DNA of 64,000 bases from Flavobacterium magnum. GTDB lineage: Bacteria; Bacteroidota; Bacteroidia; Flavobacteriales; Flavobacteriaceae. Each line of letters begins with the position of its first letter. The stretch's first letter is position 1. Below, piece by piece: positions 26,651 to 35,391 of the stretch. The stretch is from contig NZ_CP028811.1 of NCBI RefSeq assembly GCF_003055625.1, positions 2,542,001-2,606,000 of the forward strand, read 5' to 3'. Position numbers and translations under genes: made by a program. The notes beneath the pieces were generated by a model. It had not been told where the DNA came from, did not search any database, and worked only from the letters and a program-made list of their open reading frames with translations.

Positions 26651-27514
26651 TTATTGGTTGTCTATTGTGAGTTGATACATATTTCCGCCGCTGTGCTTGT
26701 CTTTTTCATCACAGATAAAAATCTCACTGCCCTTAAAACAGATGCCCTCTTTCTGCGAATTGTCATGCAGGTCGATTTCGGTCACTTTTCCTTTAAGAAA
26801 TGCGTCGCCGCTAAAATCTTCAAAAAGCCAAACCTTTGCATTACTCAGCAAGGCCATTTTCTTTCCGTCGCCACTGATGGCGGCATCAGTCACGGCACAT
26901 TTCCGGAATGCCTCACAGGTCGTAAAGGAGCCCATAAGCTTTGCGGCGTGATTTCCGGCAACATTTGGGATTTTATAGAGCTGCGTCGTACCGTCAGAAT
27001 TGCTGCTGCGGTTTTTCGTAAAGACGTAAAAATAGTTGTCGTGCAGGAAAAACGCCTCGGCATCGAAAATGCGTTTGGACTTTTTAGGCGGGAACTCCTG
27101 CTGTTCGGGATAATAAAAATTAACCTGCACGGAGACGTTTGCACCGGCTTTTCCCAAATCTTCCGCGTTGATCTTATAAATCATCAGATTTTCCCGGTCA
27201 TTGTCGTTGTTGCCGAAATCGCCAATGTACAGGTTTCCGCGATCGTCTGATGTCAAAGCCTCCCAATCGACATTCGGTTTATTAATGTTTACCTTGTGCC
27301 TGAGCGCCCCGTTTGTGTCCAGTGCAAACAAGACCGCATCGTTGCCGCTGTCCTCTAAAGTCCAGAAGACATTGGTGTTTGGAAGGTATGCCAGCGCTGA
27401 GGCTTCCTTTATTTGTCCGGGTAAATCAAAAACAGTTTTAAGCGGGGTGGGCTGCGAGGAGCAGCTGAGAAAGCACGGTGCAAAGATGAAAAAGGCAGTT
27501 TTCCTGAGATCCAT
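26651..27514 (-). CDS. Hypothetical lipoprotein, beta-propeller-like
   Basis: A 287-residue protein with a lipoprotein signal (FLSC, Cys18). The mature part consists of repeated beta-strand blocks with propeller-like turns: ASALAYLPNTNVFWTLEDSGND, WEALTSDDRGNLYIGDFGNND, FDAEAFFLHDNYFYVFTKN, AAISGDGKKMALLSN and KEGICFKGSEIFICDEKD. The repeated pattern of 'E-hydrophobic, then acidic turn, then aromatic strand' suggests a five- or six-bladed propeller of the esterase-like or SdiA-regulated kind. Function is unknown. A near-match -7 TAACTTTA lies upstream, in the gap shared with the divergent HD gene. Confidence 0.75.
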   Translation of the reverse strand: MDLRKTAFFIFAPCFLSCSSQPTPLKTVFDLPGQIKEASALAYLPNTNVFWTLEDSGNDAVLFALDTNGALRHKVNINKPNVDWEALTSDDRGNLYIGDFGNNDNDRENLMIYKINAEDLGKAGANVSVQVNFYYPEQQEFPPKKSKRIFDAEAFFLHDNYFYVFTKNRSSNSDGTTQLYKIPNVAGNHAAKLMGSFTTCEAFRKCAVTDAAISGDGKKMALLSNAKVWLFEDFSGDAFLKGKVTEIDLHDNSQKEGICFKGSEIFICDEKDKHSGGNMYQLTIDNQ

Positions 27515-27554
27515 AAATTGGTTTTAGGACCTAAAGTTACAAATTGCAACCGAA

Positions 27555-27584
27555 TTTACCATACAACGGAAATGCGTATCTTTG
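27555..27584 (+). promoter_or_regulatory. Promoter of the HD-domain gene
   Basis: TATCTTTG at 27577-27584 matches TAnnTTTG exactly; TTTA at 27555-27558 is an imperfect -33 element, 18 bases upstream. This promoter overlaps the TTG at 27582 that would extend the HD reading frame, so translation must begin downstream. Confidence 0.55.
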
Positions 27585-27614
27585 GCTTCGCTAACCCGTA
27601 ATTGCAGGCAGGAC

Positions 27615-28874
27615 ATGGCTTGTCAATTCGATGATTATTTTAAAGTGAGCCACATCAACAAGTTGAAAATCCTCAACGACCCGATTTACGGGTTTATTAC
27701 CATACCGGATACGCTGATTTACGATTTGGTGCAGCATCCTTATTTTCAGCGCCTGCGCCGCATTTCGCAAATGGGCCTGTCTTACCTGGTGTATCCTGGT
27801 GCGCACCACACCCGGTTCCACCACGCGCTGGGTTGTATGCACATGATGCAGAAAGCCGTTGAAGCGATTCGGTTTAAGGGCACGGTCATTTCAAAGGAAG
27901 AGGAAATTGCGCTGTATGCTGCGATTCTACTCCACGATATCGGACATGGGCCATTTTCGCATGCGATGGAACACAGCATTGTTGAAAATATCAGCCATGA
28001 ATCCATTTCGTTATTGTTTATGGACAAACTGAACGCGGAATTCGGGGGACGGCTTACCTTAGCCATTGAGATTTTTAAAGGAGAATACCATCGGAAGTTC
28101 ATGCTTGAGCTCATTTCAAGCCAACTCGACATGGACCGCATGGATTACCTGAAACGCGATAGCTTTTACACGGGTGTCGCGGAAGGCAATATCAATTCCG
28201 ATCGCCTGATCCAGATGATGATTGTAGTGGATGACAAACTCGCCATCGAGGAAAAAGGCATTTATTCGGTCGAGAAATTCCTGATGGCGCGCAGGCTGAT
28301 GTACTGGCAGGCTTACCTGCATAAAACCAGCCTTGCAGCAGAGCTGATCCTGATGAAGGCCCTCAAACGTGCCAAGGAACTGACATTGAAGGGCGTTGAC
28401 CTGGAGTGCAGTGCGCCGCTCAGGTTTTTCATGGCACATAAAATTGAAGCCGGCGATTTCGACAATGAGGTACTCGAACTTTTCTCAAGGCTGGACGACT
28501 CTGACGTAGTGAGCGCACTGAAGGCGTGGCAGTACCACGACGATTTTGTACTGAGCCATTTGAGCAAGATGATCATCAACCGGGATTTGCCGAAGATACG
28601 GTTCAGTGACGAAAAATTTTCGAAAGACGACACCGACGGGTACATCCGGGATTTCGCGTCGAAGAATCACATTTCGGCTTATGAGGCCGGATATTTCGTA
28701 TTCAAGGGAAAAATCAGGAACCAGGCGTATGATAAGGCGGCTGAACCGATCAGTATTTACAAAAAAGACCGCAGTATCGAGGATGTGGTGGAAGCCTCCG
28801 ACCATCTCAACCTTAAAGCGCTGAGCAAACCGGTGACCAAATACTATATTTGCTTTCCAAAAGTACTGGCGTAA
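27615..28874 (+). CDS. HD-domain phosphohydrolase (dNTPase/SAMHD1-like)
   Basis: A 419-residue HD-superfamily protein. Motifs are complete: HHTRFHHALGCMHMM (metal His), LLHDIGHGPFSHAMEH (HD pair and flanking His), and LDMDRMDYLKRDSFYTGV carrying the last Asp. Together with YFQRLRRISQMG they resemble dGTPase/SAMHD1-type triphosphohydrolases; substrate is inferred, not proven. The frame is open to a TTG at 27582, but that lies inside the promoter. I chose ATG 27615; a GTG at 27645 just before HINKLKILNDPIYGF, where family similarity starts, is a realistic alternative. lpxD follows 113 bases later with its own -7 element. Confidence 0.85.
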   Translation: MACQFDDYFKVSHINKLKILNDPIYGFITIPDTLIYDLVQHPYFQRLRRISQMGLSYLVYPGAHHTRFHHALGCMHMMQKAVEAIRFKGTVISKEEEIALYAAILLHDIGHGPFSHAMEHSIVENISHESISLLFMDKLNAEFGGRLTLAIEIFKGEYHRKFMLELISSQLDMDRMDYLKRDSFYTGVAEGNINSDRLIQMMIVVDDKLAIEEKGIYSVEKFLMARRLMYWQAYLHKTSLAAELILMKALKRAKELTLKGVDLECSAPLRFFMAHKIEAGDFDNEVLELFSRLDDSDVVSALKAWQYHDDFVLSHLSKMIINRDLPKIRFSDEKFSKDDTDGYIRDFASKNHISAYEAGYFVFKGKIRNQAYDKAAEPISIYKKDRSIEDVVEASDHLNLKALSKPVTKYYICFPKVLA

Positions 28875-28900
28875 AATTAACAATTAAACCTGTTTTTTTA

Positions 28901-28908
28901 TATTTTTG
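28901..28908 (+). promoter_or_regulatory. -7 element upstream of lpxD
   Basis: TATTTTTG is an exact TAnnTTTG match, 79 bases before the lpxD ATG. No clear -33 TTTG is seen at 17-21 bases; the upstream stretch is A/T-rich. Confidence 0.45.
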
Positions 28909-28987
28909 TCGGGCAAAAGCAAATCAAGGGCTTTACGATTTCCCGCCAATCTCTTTTTGACAGGAAACAGGCAGAAACATCAGTAAA

Positions 28988-30007
28988 ATGAAATTCACAG
29001 CAGCACAGATAGCGGACATCCTGGAAGGCGAAATCATCGGAAATCCTGATGCCGTTGTTTTTAAATTGTCAAAAATCGAGGAGGGAACGGACGGTTCACT
29101 TACGTTCCTTTCGAATCCCAAATACAACAATTACATTTATTCCACGCAGGCGTCGGTAACGATTGTCAATGCATCGTTTATTCCTGACGCTCCCGTTTTT
29201 ACCACGATGATCAAGGTTGAAGACGCGTATGGGGCATTTACGAAGATACTCACGTTTTACGACCAGGTTAAGCACAATAAGCAGGGGGTAGAGCAGCCAT
29301 CCGTGTTGTCAGAAAGTTCGGTTTATGGCGAGAATTTTTATCTGGGCAGTTTCAGTTACATTGGCAATAATGTAAGGATCGGCGACAATGTCAAGATATA
29401 TCCTAATTCTTTTATCGGTGATAATGTGGAAATCGGGAATAATGTAATTATTTTTGCGGGCGCGAAGATTTATTCTGATTCGAAAATCGGGAACTACTGC
29501 AACATCCATTCCGGTGCGATTATTGGTGCCGATGGTTTTGGATTTGCGCCAAAAGAAGACGGAACTTATTCCAAAATTCCGCAGATCGGCAATGTGGTCA
29601 TTGGCGACTATGTCGATATCGGTGCCGCCACGACGATTGACCGCGCGACGATGGGGTCGACGATCATCCACAATGGGGTAAAGCTGGACAACCAGATACA
29701 GATTGCGCACAATGTGGAGATCGGGGAGAATACCGTAATTGCGGCGCAAACCGGTGTGGCGGGCTCGACCAAAATCGGCCGTCATTGCATGATTGGGGGG
29801 CAGGTTGGCATTTCCGGCCACCTTACCATTGGCAACAATGTCAGGGTGCAGGCGCAGTCCGGCATTGGGCGCAGCCTCAAGGATGACGAGGTAGTGCAGG
29901 GCAGTCCGGCATATAATTATACCGATTTCAGCAAATCGTATGTACATTTTAAGAACCTGCCGAAGATCATCGCCGAATGGGAGGAACTGAAGAAAAAAAC
30001 AGAATAG
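28988..30007 (+). CDS. lpxD: LpxD, UDP-3-O-(3-hydroxyacyl)glucosamine N-acyltransferase
   Basis: A 339-residue acyltransferase that adds the second hydroxyacyl chain in lipid A synthesis. The N-terminal uridine-binding domain (FTAAQIADILEGEIIGNPDA, LTFLSNPKYNNYIYSTQA) is followed by many hexapeptide repeats forming a left-handed beta helix (about residues 105-315). The catalytic His lies in NQIQIAHNVEIG. A C-terminal helix (FKNLPKIIAEWEELKKK) is normal for LpxD. It heads a lipid A block with lpxC-fabZ, lpxA, efp and a second LpxD-like gene. Confidence 0.95.
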   Translation: MKFTAAQIADILEGEIIGNPDAVVFKLSKIEEGTDGSLTFLSNPKYNNYIYSTQASVTIVNASFIPDAPVFTTMIKVEDAYGAFTKILTFYDQVKHNKQGVEQPSVLSESSVYGENFYLGSFSYIGNNVRIGDNVKIYPNSFIGDNVEIGNNVIIFAGAKIYSDSKIGNYCNIHSGAIIGADGFGFAPKEDGTYSKIPQIGNVVIGDYVDIGAATTIDRATMGSTIIHNGVKLDNQIQIAHNVEIGENTVIAAQTGVAGSTKIGRHCMIGGQVGISGHLTIGNNVRVQAQSGIGRSLKDDEVVQGSPAYNYTDFSKSYVHFKNLPKIIAEWEELKKKTE

Positions 30008-30074
30008 CATCAGGAGTCAACATGCCTGTCGGGTATGGCGATTCAAACGAATATACAAACAAAAACACGATCTA

Positions 30075-31463
30075 ATGGTTAAACAAAAAACCATCGCAAA
30101 TGAAATTTCCCTTACAGGCGTAGGGCTTCACACAGGCAAAGAGGTAAAGATGACCTTTAAGCCCGCACCTGTAAATAACGGTTACACTTTCGTCAGGGTA
30201 GACCTGGAAGGGCAGCCGGTCATTGAGGCCGATGCCAATTATGTTGTCAATACGCAGCGCGGCACCAATCTGGAAAAATTGGGTGTCAAGATACAGACGT
30301 CAGAACACGTACTGGCTGCATTCGTAGGCTGTGACGTCGATAATGTTATCATAGAGCTTGATGCTTCCGAGCCGCCGATTATGGATGGTTCTTCAAAATA
30401 TTTTGTCGAGGCGATCGAGAAAGCCGGTATTGTGGAGCAGGAAGCGGAGCGCAGATATTATGTCGTGAAAGAAGTCATTTCTTTTACCGATGAGGCCACG
30501 GGAAGCGAAATCCTCGTGATGCCCGGTGATGAGTATCAGGTGACCGCGATGGTCGATTTCGGGACGAAAGTGCTCGGCACGCAAAATGCCACGATGAAAA
30601 ACATTTCGGAATTCAAGACTGAAATCGCAAATTCACGGACGTTCAGTTTCCTTCATGAACTTGAATCACTGCTCGAAAACGGGCTGATTAAAGGCGGCGA
30701 CCTTAACAATGCCATCGTATATGTAGATAAGGAGATTTCGGAATCTACAATGGAAAACCTTAAGGTCGCTTTCGGGAAAGACAAGATTTCAGTCAAGCCA
30801 AATGGCGTGCTTGACAACCTTACACTGCATTACCCGAACGAGGCCGCGCGACACAAACTGCTTGATGTAGTGGGCGACCTGGCACTGATAGGCACAAGAA
30901 TCAAAGGTAAAGTGATCGCAAACAAGCCCGGGCATTTCGTCAATACGCAGTTTGCAAAGAAGATGTCGAAAATCATCAAGATTGAACAACGCAACCATGT
31001 TCCGGTATACGACCTGCATCAGGAGCCGTTGATGGATATTCATAAAATTATGTCGATGCTGCCGCACAGGCCGCCTTTCCTGCTGGTAGACAAAATTTTC
31101 GAATTGTCCGATACCCATGTCGTCGGGTTGAAAAACGTGACGATGAACGAACCGTTTTTCGTTGGCCATTTTCCCGGAGCGCCTGTTATGCCCGGCGTTT
31201 TGATTGTCGAGGCGATGGCGCAATGCGGCGGGATCCTGGTGCTGAGCACCGTCCCTGATCCTGAAAACTACCTGACTTTCTTCATGAAAATCGACAACGT
31301 CAAATTTAAATACAAGGTCCTGCCGGGTGATACCTTGGTGTTCAAGTGTGACCTGATTGCGCCCATACGGAGGGGAATCTGTCACATGCAGGCCAACGCC
31401 TACGCCAATGGCAAACTCGTCGCTGAGGCGGAACTGATGGCCCAAATCGCAAAAAAACAATAA
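30075..31463 (+). CDS. lpxC-fabZ: LpxC-FabZ bifunctional enzyme
   Basis: A 462-residue fusion, the usual form in Bacteroidota. Residues 1 to about 305 are the zinc-dependent UDP-3-O-acyl-GlcNAc deacetylase LpxC, with QTSEHVLAAFVGCDVDN holding the first zinc His and RHKLLDVVGDLAL holding His and Asp ligands. Residues from about 315 are the 3-hydroxyacyl-ACP dehydratase FabZ, with MLPHRPPFLLVDKI and the catalytic His/Glu in VGHFPGAPVMPGVLIVEAMA. The fusion ties lipid A commitment to fatty acid elongation from the same hydroxyacyl-ACP pool. Confidence 0.97.
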   Translation: MVKQKTIANEISLTGVGLHTGKEVKMTFKPAPVNNGYTFVRVDLEGQPVIEADANYVVNTQRGTNLEKLGVKIQTSEHVLAAFVGCDVDNVIIELDASEPPIMDGSSKYFVEAIEKAGIVEQEAERRYYVVKEVISFTDEATGSEILVMPGDEYQVTAMVDFGTKVLGTQNATMKNISEFKTEIANSRTFSFLHELESLLENGLIKGGDLNNAIVYVDKEISESTMENLKVAFGKDKISVKPNGVLDNLTLHYPNEAARHKLLDVVGDLALIGTRIKGKVIANKPGHFVNTQFAKKMSKIIKIEQRNHVPVYDLHQEPLMDIHKIMSMLPHRPPFLLVDKIFELSDTHVVGLKNVTMNEPFFVGHFPGAPVMPGVLIVEAMAQCGGILVLSTVPDPENYLTFFMKIDNVKFKYKVLPGDTLVFKCDLIAPIRRGICHMQANAYANGKLVAEAELMAQIAKKQ

Positions 31464-31496
31464 GTCCCATAAGGACAAACCATAAAAAAACAGAAG

Positions 31497-32282
31497 ATGA
31501 ATCAGCCTTTAGCCTATGTGCATCCCGGTGCGAAGATTGCCAAGAATGTGGTGATCGAACCATTTACAACGATCCACAATAACGTGGTGATCGGTGATGG
31601 TACCTGGATCGGATCGAACGTCACCATCATGGAAGGTGCCCGGATAGGGAAGAATTGCAATATATTTCCCGGAGCGGTCATTTCAGCGATTCCTCAGGAT
31701 TTGAAATTCGGAGGTGAGGAATCACTTGCGATAATCGGCGATAACTGTACTATCCGTGAGTGCGTTACGATCAACAGGGGCACCATCGCCTCAGGGCAGA
31801 CCAAGCTCGGCAACAACTGCCTGGTGATGGCTACGGCACACATCGCTCACGATTGCCACATTGGTGACAATGCAATTATAGTCAATGGTGTCGCATTGGC
31901 GGGCCACGTGACCGTGGGCAATTACGCCATTATCGGCGGATTGGCGGCGGTACACCAGTTTATCAACATCGGGGATCATGCGATGATTTCAGGTGGCTCA
32001 CTGGTAAGGAAGGATGTACCCCCATTTACAAAAGCCGCTAAAGAGCCGCTGTCCTACGTGGGCATCAATTCTGTTGGTTTGAGGCGCCGGGGTTTCAGCA
32101 CGGAAAAAATACGTGAGATACAGGAAATTTACCGCATATTGTACCAGAAAAATTACAATACCTCGCAGGCCGTAAGCATCATCGAAGCGGAAATGGAAGC
32201 GACTCCGGAACGTGACGAAATCCTTGACTTCATCAGGAATTCCTCACGCGGCGTGATGAAAGGCTACACCGGAAATTACTAA
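31497..32282 (+). CDS. lpxA: LpxA, acyl-ACP-UDP-GlcNAc O-acyltransferase
   Basis: A 261-residue trimeric left-handed beta-helix enzyme for the first step of lipid A synthesis. Hexapeptide repeats run from about residue 10 (VHPGAKIAKNVVIEPF) to about 190. The catalytic His lies in ATAHIAHDCHIGDNAIIVN, followed by HQFINIGDHAMISGGS as in LpxA. The C-terminal helical part (GLRRRGFSTEKIREIQEIYRI) is also typical. It starts 33 bases after lpxC-fabZ, in the same operon. Confidence 0.96.
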   Translation: MNQPLAYVHPGAKIAKNVVIEPFTTIHNNVVIGDGTWIGSNVTIMEGARIGKNCNIFPGAVISAIPQDLKFGGEESLAIIGDNCTIRECVTINRGTIASGQTKLGNNCLVMATAHIAHDCHIGDNAIIVNGVALAGHVTVGNYAIIGGLAAVHQFINIGDHAMISGGSLVRKDVPPFTKAAKEPLSYVGINSVGLRRRGFSTEKIREIQEIYRILYQKNYNTSQAVSIIEAEMEATPERDEILDFIRNSSRGVMKGYTGNY

Positions 32283-32344
32283 CCATGTACAGCGAGACGA
32301 CAATTCATAAAATTAACAACGAACATTTAAAATAACATTCAATA

Positions 32345-32911
32345 ATGGCATCTACATCGGATATTAGAAACGGATTATGCATCAAGTTCAACCACGACAT
32401 TTACAAGATCGTCGAATTCCTTCACGTGAAGCCCGGAAAAGGCCCGGCATTCGTACGCACCAAACTCAAAAGCCTTACTAACGGAAAAGTGTTGGACAAC
32501 ACCTTTTCTGCAGGGCACAAGATTGATGAAGTGCGCGTGGAGACGCACGAATTCCAATTTTTATATGCAGAAGGCGATCTGTATAATTTCATGCACACTG
32601 AAACGTATGAGCAGATCCAACTGAACAAAGCCATTCTTGATGCCCCGGATTTACTGAAAGAAGGGACTACCGTAAAAGTAATCATCAATGCGGAAACCGA
32701 AGCACCGCTGTCTGTGGATATGCCGGCCTCGGTAATCCTCGAAGTGACGTATTCAGAACCGGGCGTAAAAGGAAATACTTCCACCAACGCGACCAAACCT
32801 GCTACCGTTGAAACCGGTGCAACCGTTAACGTGCCGTTATTCATCAACGAAGGCGATAAGATCAAGATTGACACCGCTTCGGGTCAATATATGGAGCGCG
32901 TAAAGGAATAA
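32345..32911 (+). CDS. efp: Elongation factor P
   Basis: A 188-residue EF-P that helps ribosomes through polyproline stretches. Domain I carries the tip loop HVKPGKGPAF with Lys32 at the position modified in other bacteria; the loop is of the Lys type, not the Arg type. Domains II and III follow (KSLTNGKVLDNTFSAGHKIDE, then PLFINEGDKIKIDTASGQYMERV), giving the standard length. No EpmA/EpmB-type modifying gene is in the window. It lies within the lipid A block, 62 bases after lpxA. Confidence 0.97.
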   Translation: MASTSDIRNGLCIKFNHDIYKIVEFLHVKPGKGPAFVRTKLKSLTNGKVLDNTFSAGHKIDEVRVETHEFQFLYAEGDLYNFMHTETYEQIQLNKAILDAPDLLKEGTTVKVIINAETEAPLSVDMPASVILEVTYSEPGVKGNTSTNATKPATVETGATVNVPLFINEGDKIKIDTASGQYMERVKE

Positions 32912-33016
32912 TCGGAAATTTGATCAAGCATCATCATGAAACAGGCGATAGGCCTTGTGTCTTAAGCCCTTCCAAATTACCGTAATTTTCCAACCAACCC
33001 GTTATCCGGTTACAAT

Positions 33017-33946
33017 ATGAAATTTCCAAACGTACAGTCCCTCAAAAGCATTGCCGACCTGCTCGGGTGCGAATTCGTCGGTGCTGCTGATTTTGCGGTT
33101 CACGGAATGAACGAAATCCATGTCGTTGAACCCGGGGATATCGTGTTTGTCGATCATCCGAAATATTATGACAAGGCGCTAAAGTCTGCCGCAACCATCG
33201 TACTGATCAATAAAAAAGTCGACTGTCCTGAAGGTAAAGCGCTGTTGATTTCAGATGATCCTTTTCGGGATTTCAATACCCTGACAAAGCATTTCAGGCC
33301 ATTTCAAAGTGCCTCGTCGGCGATTTCACCCACAGCCCGGATCGGTGAAGGCACGGTAATCCAGCCGAATACGTTTATCGGAAACCATGTCAAGATCGGT
33401 AAAAACTGCCAGATCCACTCTAATGTCGCCATTTATGACCATACCGTTATCGGCGACAATGTGATGATCCATGCGGGTACCGTTCTGGGAGCCGATGCAT
33501 TTTATTACAAGAAAAGGCCGGAAGGTTTTGACCAGCTGGTTTCCGGCGGACGCGTCGTGATCGAGGACAACGTTGGCATTGGCGCGCTGTGCACCATTGA
33601 CAAAGGCGTTACGGGCGACACGACCATCGGTGCGGGCACAAAAATAGACAATCAGGTGCATGTAGGGCACGATACGGTTATCGGGAAGAAATGCCTGATT
33701 GCCTCGCAAACGGGCATCGCGGGCTGCGTCGTGATTGAGGATGAAGTGACGCTCTGGGGACAAGTGGGTACGACAAGCGGCATCACGATCGGGGCTAAGG
33801 CCGTGGTGATGGGGCAGACCGGCGTAACCAAATCTGTCGAAGGTGGTAAAACCTACTTTGGCACTCCGATTGAAGAATCACGCGAAAAACTCAAGCAACT
33901 GGCCAACATCAAGAAAATACCGGAGATACTTAACAAACTGAAATAA
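33017..33946 (+). CDS. Second LpxD-like hexapeptide acyltransferase
   Basis: A 309-residue paralogue of LpxD, shorter by 30 residues. The N-terminal domain (KSIADLLGCEFVGAADFAV, VFVDHPKYYDKALKSAATIV) and the hexapeptide helix are retained. The position of the catalytic His is kept in NQVHVGHDTVIGKKC. It carries a distinct insertion around FYYKKRPEGFDQLVSGGRVVI where LpxD has FGFAPKEDGTYSKIPQIG. The C-terminal helix is short (REKLKQLANIKKIPEILNKL). Substrate could be a different UDP-sugar or acyl chain; that is inference. Confidence 0.88.
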   Translation: MKFPNVQSLKSIADLLGCEFVGAADFAVHGMNEIHVVEPGDIVFVDHPKYYDKALKSAATIVLINKKVDCPEGKALLISDDPFRDFNTLTKHFRPFQSASSAISPTARIGEGTVIQPNTFIGNHVKIGKNCQIHSNVAIYDHTVIGDNVMIHAGTVLGADAFYYKKRPEGFDQLVSGGRVVIEDNVGIGALCTIDKGVTGDTTIGAGTKIDNQVHVGHDTVIGKKCLIASQTGIAGCVVIEDEVTLWGQVGTTSGITIGAKAVVMGQTGVTKSVEGGKTYFGTPIEESREKLKQLANIKKIPEILNKLK

Positions 33947-33948
33947 AC

Positions 33949-34311
33949 ATGAACGCTAAAAAACTGGTTCAGGCTTTTTACAAATCGGATGCACTGATCG
34001 ATCCTGCCGAAATGGCAACCTACCTGCATCCCGAAGTAAAAGTGGAATGGAACAGCACCAAGGGGCTGATTGTAATGGATCATGACGAAATCATTGCCTT
34101 TACGACGGAGTTGAGTAAGGCTTACATGCGGACCAAAGTGCGCATGAGCCACATCGTCCATGAGGGCGATATGGTTTCGGCCAGGTATTCCCATTTTGTC
34201 AAAACGATTGAAAATCCGAGGGAAGAGATGCTCCTCGCGCACTTTTTTGTGATCTGGGAAGTCAGGGATGGTAAGTTATTCCGCGGCTACCAGATGAGCC
34301 AGCTTTCATAA
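33949..34311 (+). CDS. NTF2-like/SnoaL fold protein
   Basis: A 120-residue protein with the SnoaL/NTF2 cone fold: KKLVQAFYKSDALIDPAEMATYLHPEVKVEWNSTKG, then FVIWEVRDGKLFRGYQMSQL. It starts 2 bases after the second LpxD-like gene, so it is almost certainly co-translated with it. No catalytic residues can be assigned. It is a second, unrelated-in-place copy of the fold seen at 12923-13396. Confidence 0.82.
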   Translation: MNAKKLVQAFYKSDALIDPAEMATYLHPEVKVEWNSTKGLIVMDHDEIIAFTTELSKAYMRTKVRMSHIVHEGDMVSARYSHFVKTIENPREEMLLAHFFVIWEVRDGKLFRGYQMSQLS

Positions 34312-34363
34312 GCGCGACGGCAATATATTTTTCAAAAGCACACGAGATTTGCCTCCAAAAACT

Positions 34364-34371
34364 TATTTTTG
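34364..34371 (+). promoter_or_regulatory. -7 element upstream of sucD
   Basis: TATTTTTG is an exact TAnnTTTG match, 37 bases before the sucD ATG. A TTTG at 34348-34351 is only 12 bases away, too close for the usual -33 spacing. Confidence 0.5.
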
Positions 34372-34408
34372 CAGCACTAAATTCAAAAAATAATTTAAAC
34401 CATATACC

Positions 34409-35281
34409 ATGAGTGTTTTAGTTAACAAGGATTCCAGAATAATTGTACAGGGTTTTACCGGAAGTGAAGGAACATTCCACGCTTCACAAATGATTGAATA
34501 CGGAACCAACGTTGTAGGTGGCGTAACACCCGGAAAAGGCGGGACTGAACACCTGAACCGTCCGGTTTTCAACACGGTGAAAGACGCTGTAGATAAGGCA
34601 GGAGCGGATACGACGATTATTTTTGTACCGCCAGCATTTGCAGCCGATGCCATTATGGAAGCGGCCGATGCCGGCATCAAAGTCATCATCACCATCACTG
34701 AAGGAATTCCTGTGGCCGACATGATCCGGGCATATGACTATATCAAAGGAAAAAACTGCCGATTGATCGGGCCGAACTGCCCTGGGGTAATTACTCCGGA
34801 AGAGGCAAAGGTGGGCATCATGCCTGGCTTCGTCTTTAGGAAAGGCAACGTCGGAATTGTTTCAAAATCAGGAACGCTGACTTACGAGGCCGCTGACCAG
34901 GTGGTGAAGCAAGGTTTGGGAATTACAACCGCGATCGGAATCGGTGGTGACCCGATTATCGGAACCACAACGAAGGAAGCGGTGGAGTTGCTGATGAATG
35001 ACCCTGAAACCAAATGCATCGTGATGATCGGTGAAATCGGCGGGCAGCTGGAGGCGGATGCGGCACAGTGGATTAAGGCTGACGGCAACCGCAAACCGGT
35101 AGTCGGTTTTATCGCTGGTGAAACGGCGCCTAAAGGCCGTACGATGGGACATGCCGGTGCAATCGTCGGTGGTGCGGATGACACCGCTGAGGCTAAAAAA
35201 CGCATCATGCGCGAATGTGGCATCCACGTGGTGGATTCCCCCGCAGAGATTGGTAAGAAAGTTAAAGAGGTTTTAGGATAA
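34409..35281 (+). CDS. sucD: Succinyl-CoA synthetase alpha subunit
   Basis: A 290-residue alpha subunit of the TCA-cycle enzyme that makes succinate and ATP/GTP from succinyl-CoA. The CoA-binding Rossmann part is clear ([34 protein letters not shown]). The phosphorylated His is His248 in [13 protein letters not shown], and [10 protein letters not shown] is family-typical. sucC is not adjacent, which is normal in Flavobacteriia. It is closed by a strong terminator at 35307-35335. Confidence 0.97.
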   Translation: MSVLVNKDSRIIVQGFTGSEGTFHASQMIEYGTNVVGGVTPGKGGTEHLNRPVFNTVKDAVDKAGADTTIIFVPPAFAADAIMEAADAGIKVIITITEGIPVADMIRAYDYIKGKNCRLIGPNCPGVITPEEAKVGIMPGFVFRKGNVGIVSKSGTLTYEAADQVVKQGLGITTAIGIGGDPIIGTTTKEAVELLMNDPETKCIVMIGEIGGQLEADAAQWIKADGNRKPVVGFIAGETAPKGRTMGHAGAIVGGADDTAEAKKRIMRECGIHVVDSPAEIGKKVKEVLG

Positions 35282-35306
35282 ACCCTGATTCGGATATTAT
35301 ACACTG

Positions 35307-35335
35307 AGTCCCGCGGCATGCGGGACTTTTTTTTT
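35307..35335 (+). terminator. Rho-independent terminator of sucD
   Basis: A perfect 8-bp stem AGTCCCGC / GCGGGACT with loop GGCAT is followed by eight more T residues, 25 bases after the sucD stop. Confidence 0.9.
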
Positions 35336-35342
35336 GGCTTTG

Positions 35343-35374
35343 TTGAGATTACCGCCACATTTAATTTATATTTG
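35343..35374 (+). promoter_or_regulatory. Promoter of the first LRR gene
   Basis: TTG (35343-35345) and TATATTTG (35367-35374) are separated by 21 bases. The -7 element is identical to that of the two following LRR genes. The ATG is 17 bases downstream. Confidence 0.55.
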
Positions 35375-35391
35375 AAAACCAAATAATCGAT

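Noticed and set aside
31791..31979. Hexapeptide-rich DNA in lpxA and the lpxD genes that looks like tandem DNA repeats
   Set aside because: The periodicity comes from protein left-handed beta-helix repeats, not from a DNA element or CRISPR.
34348..34371. TTTG and TATTTTTG before sucD as a complete promoter
   Set aside because: The spacing of 12 bases is too short for the Bacteroidota -33/-7 pair; only the -7 element is reported.
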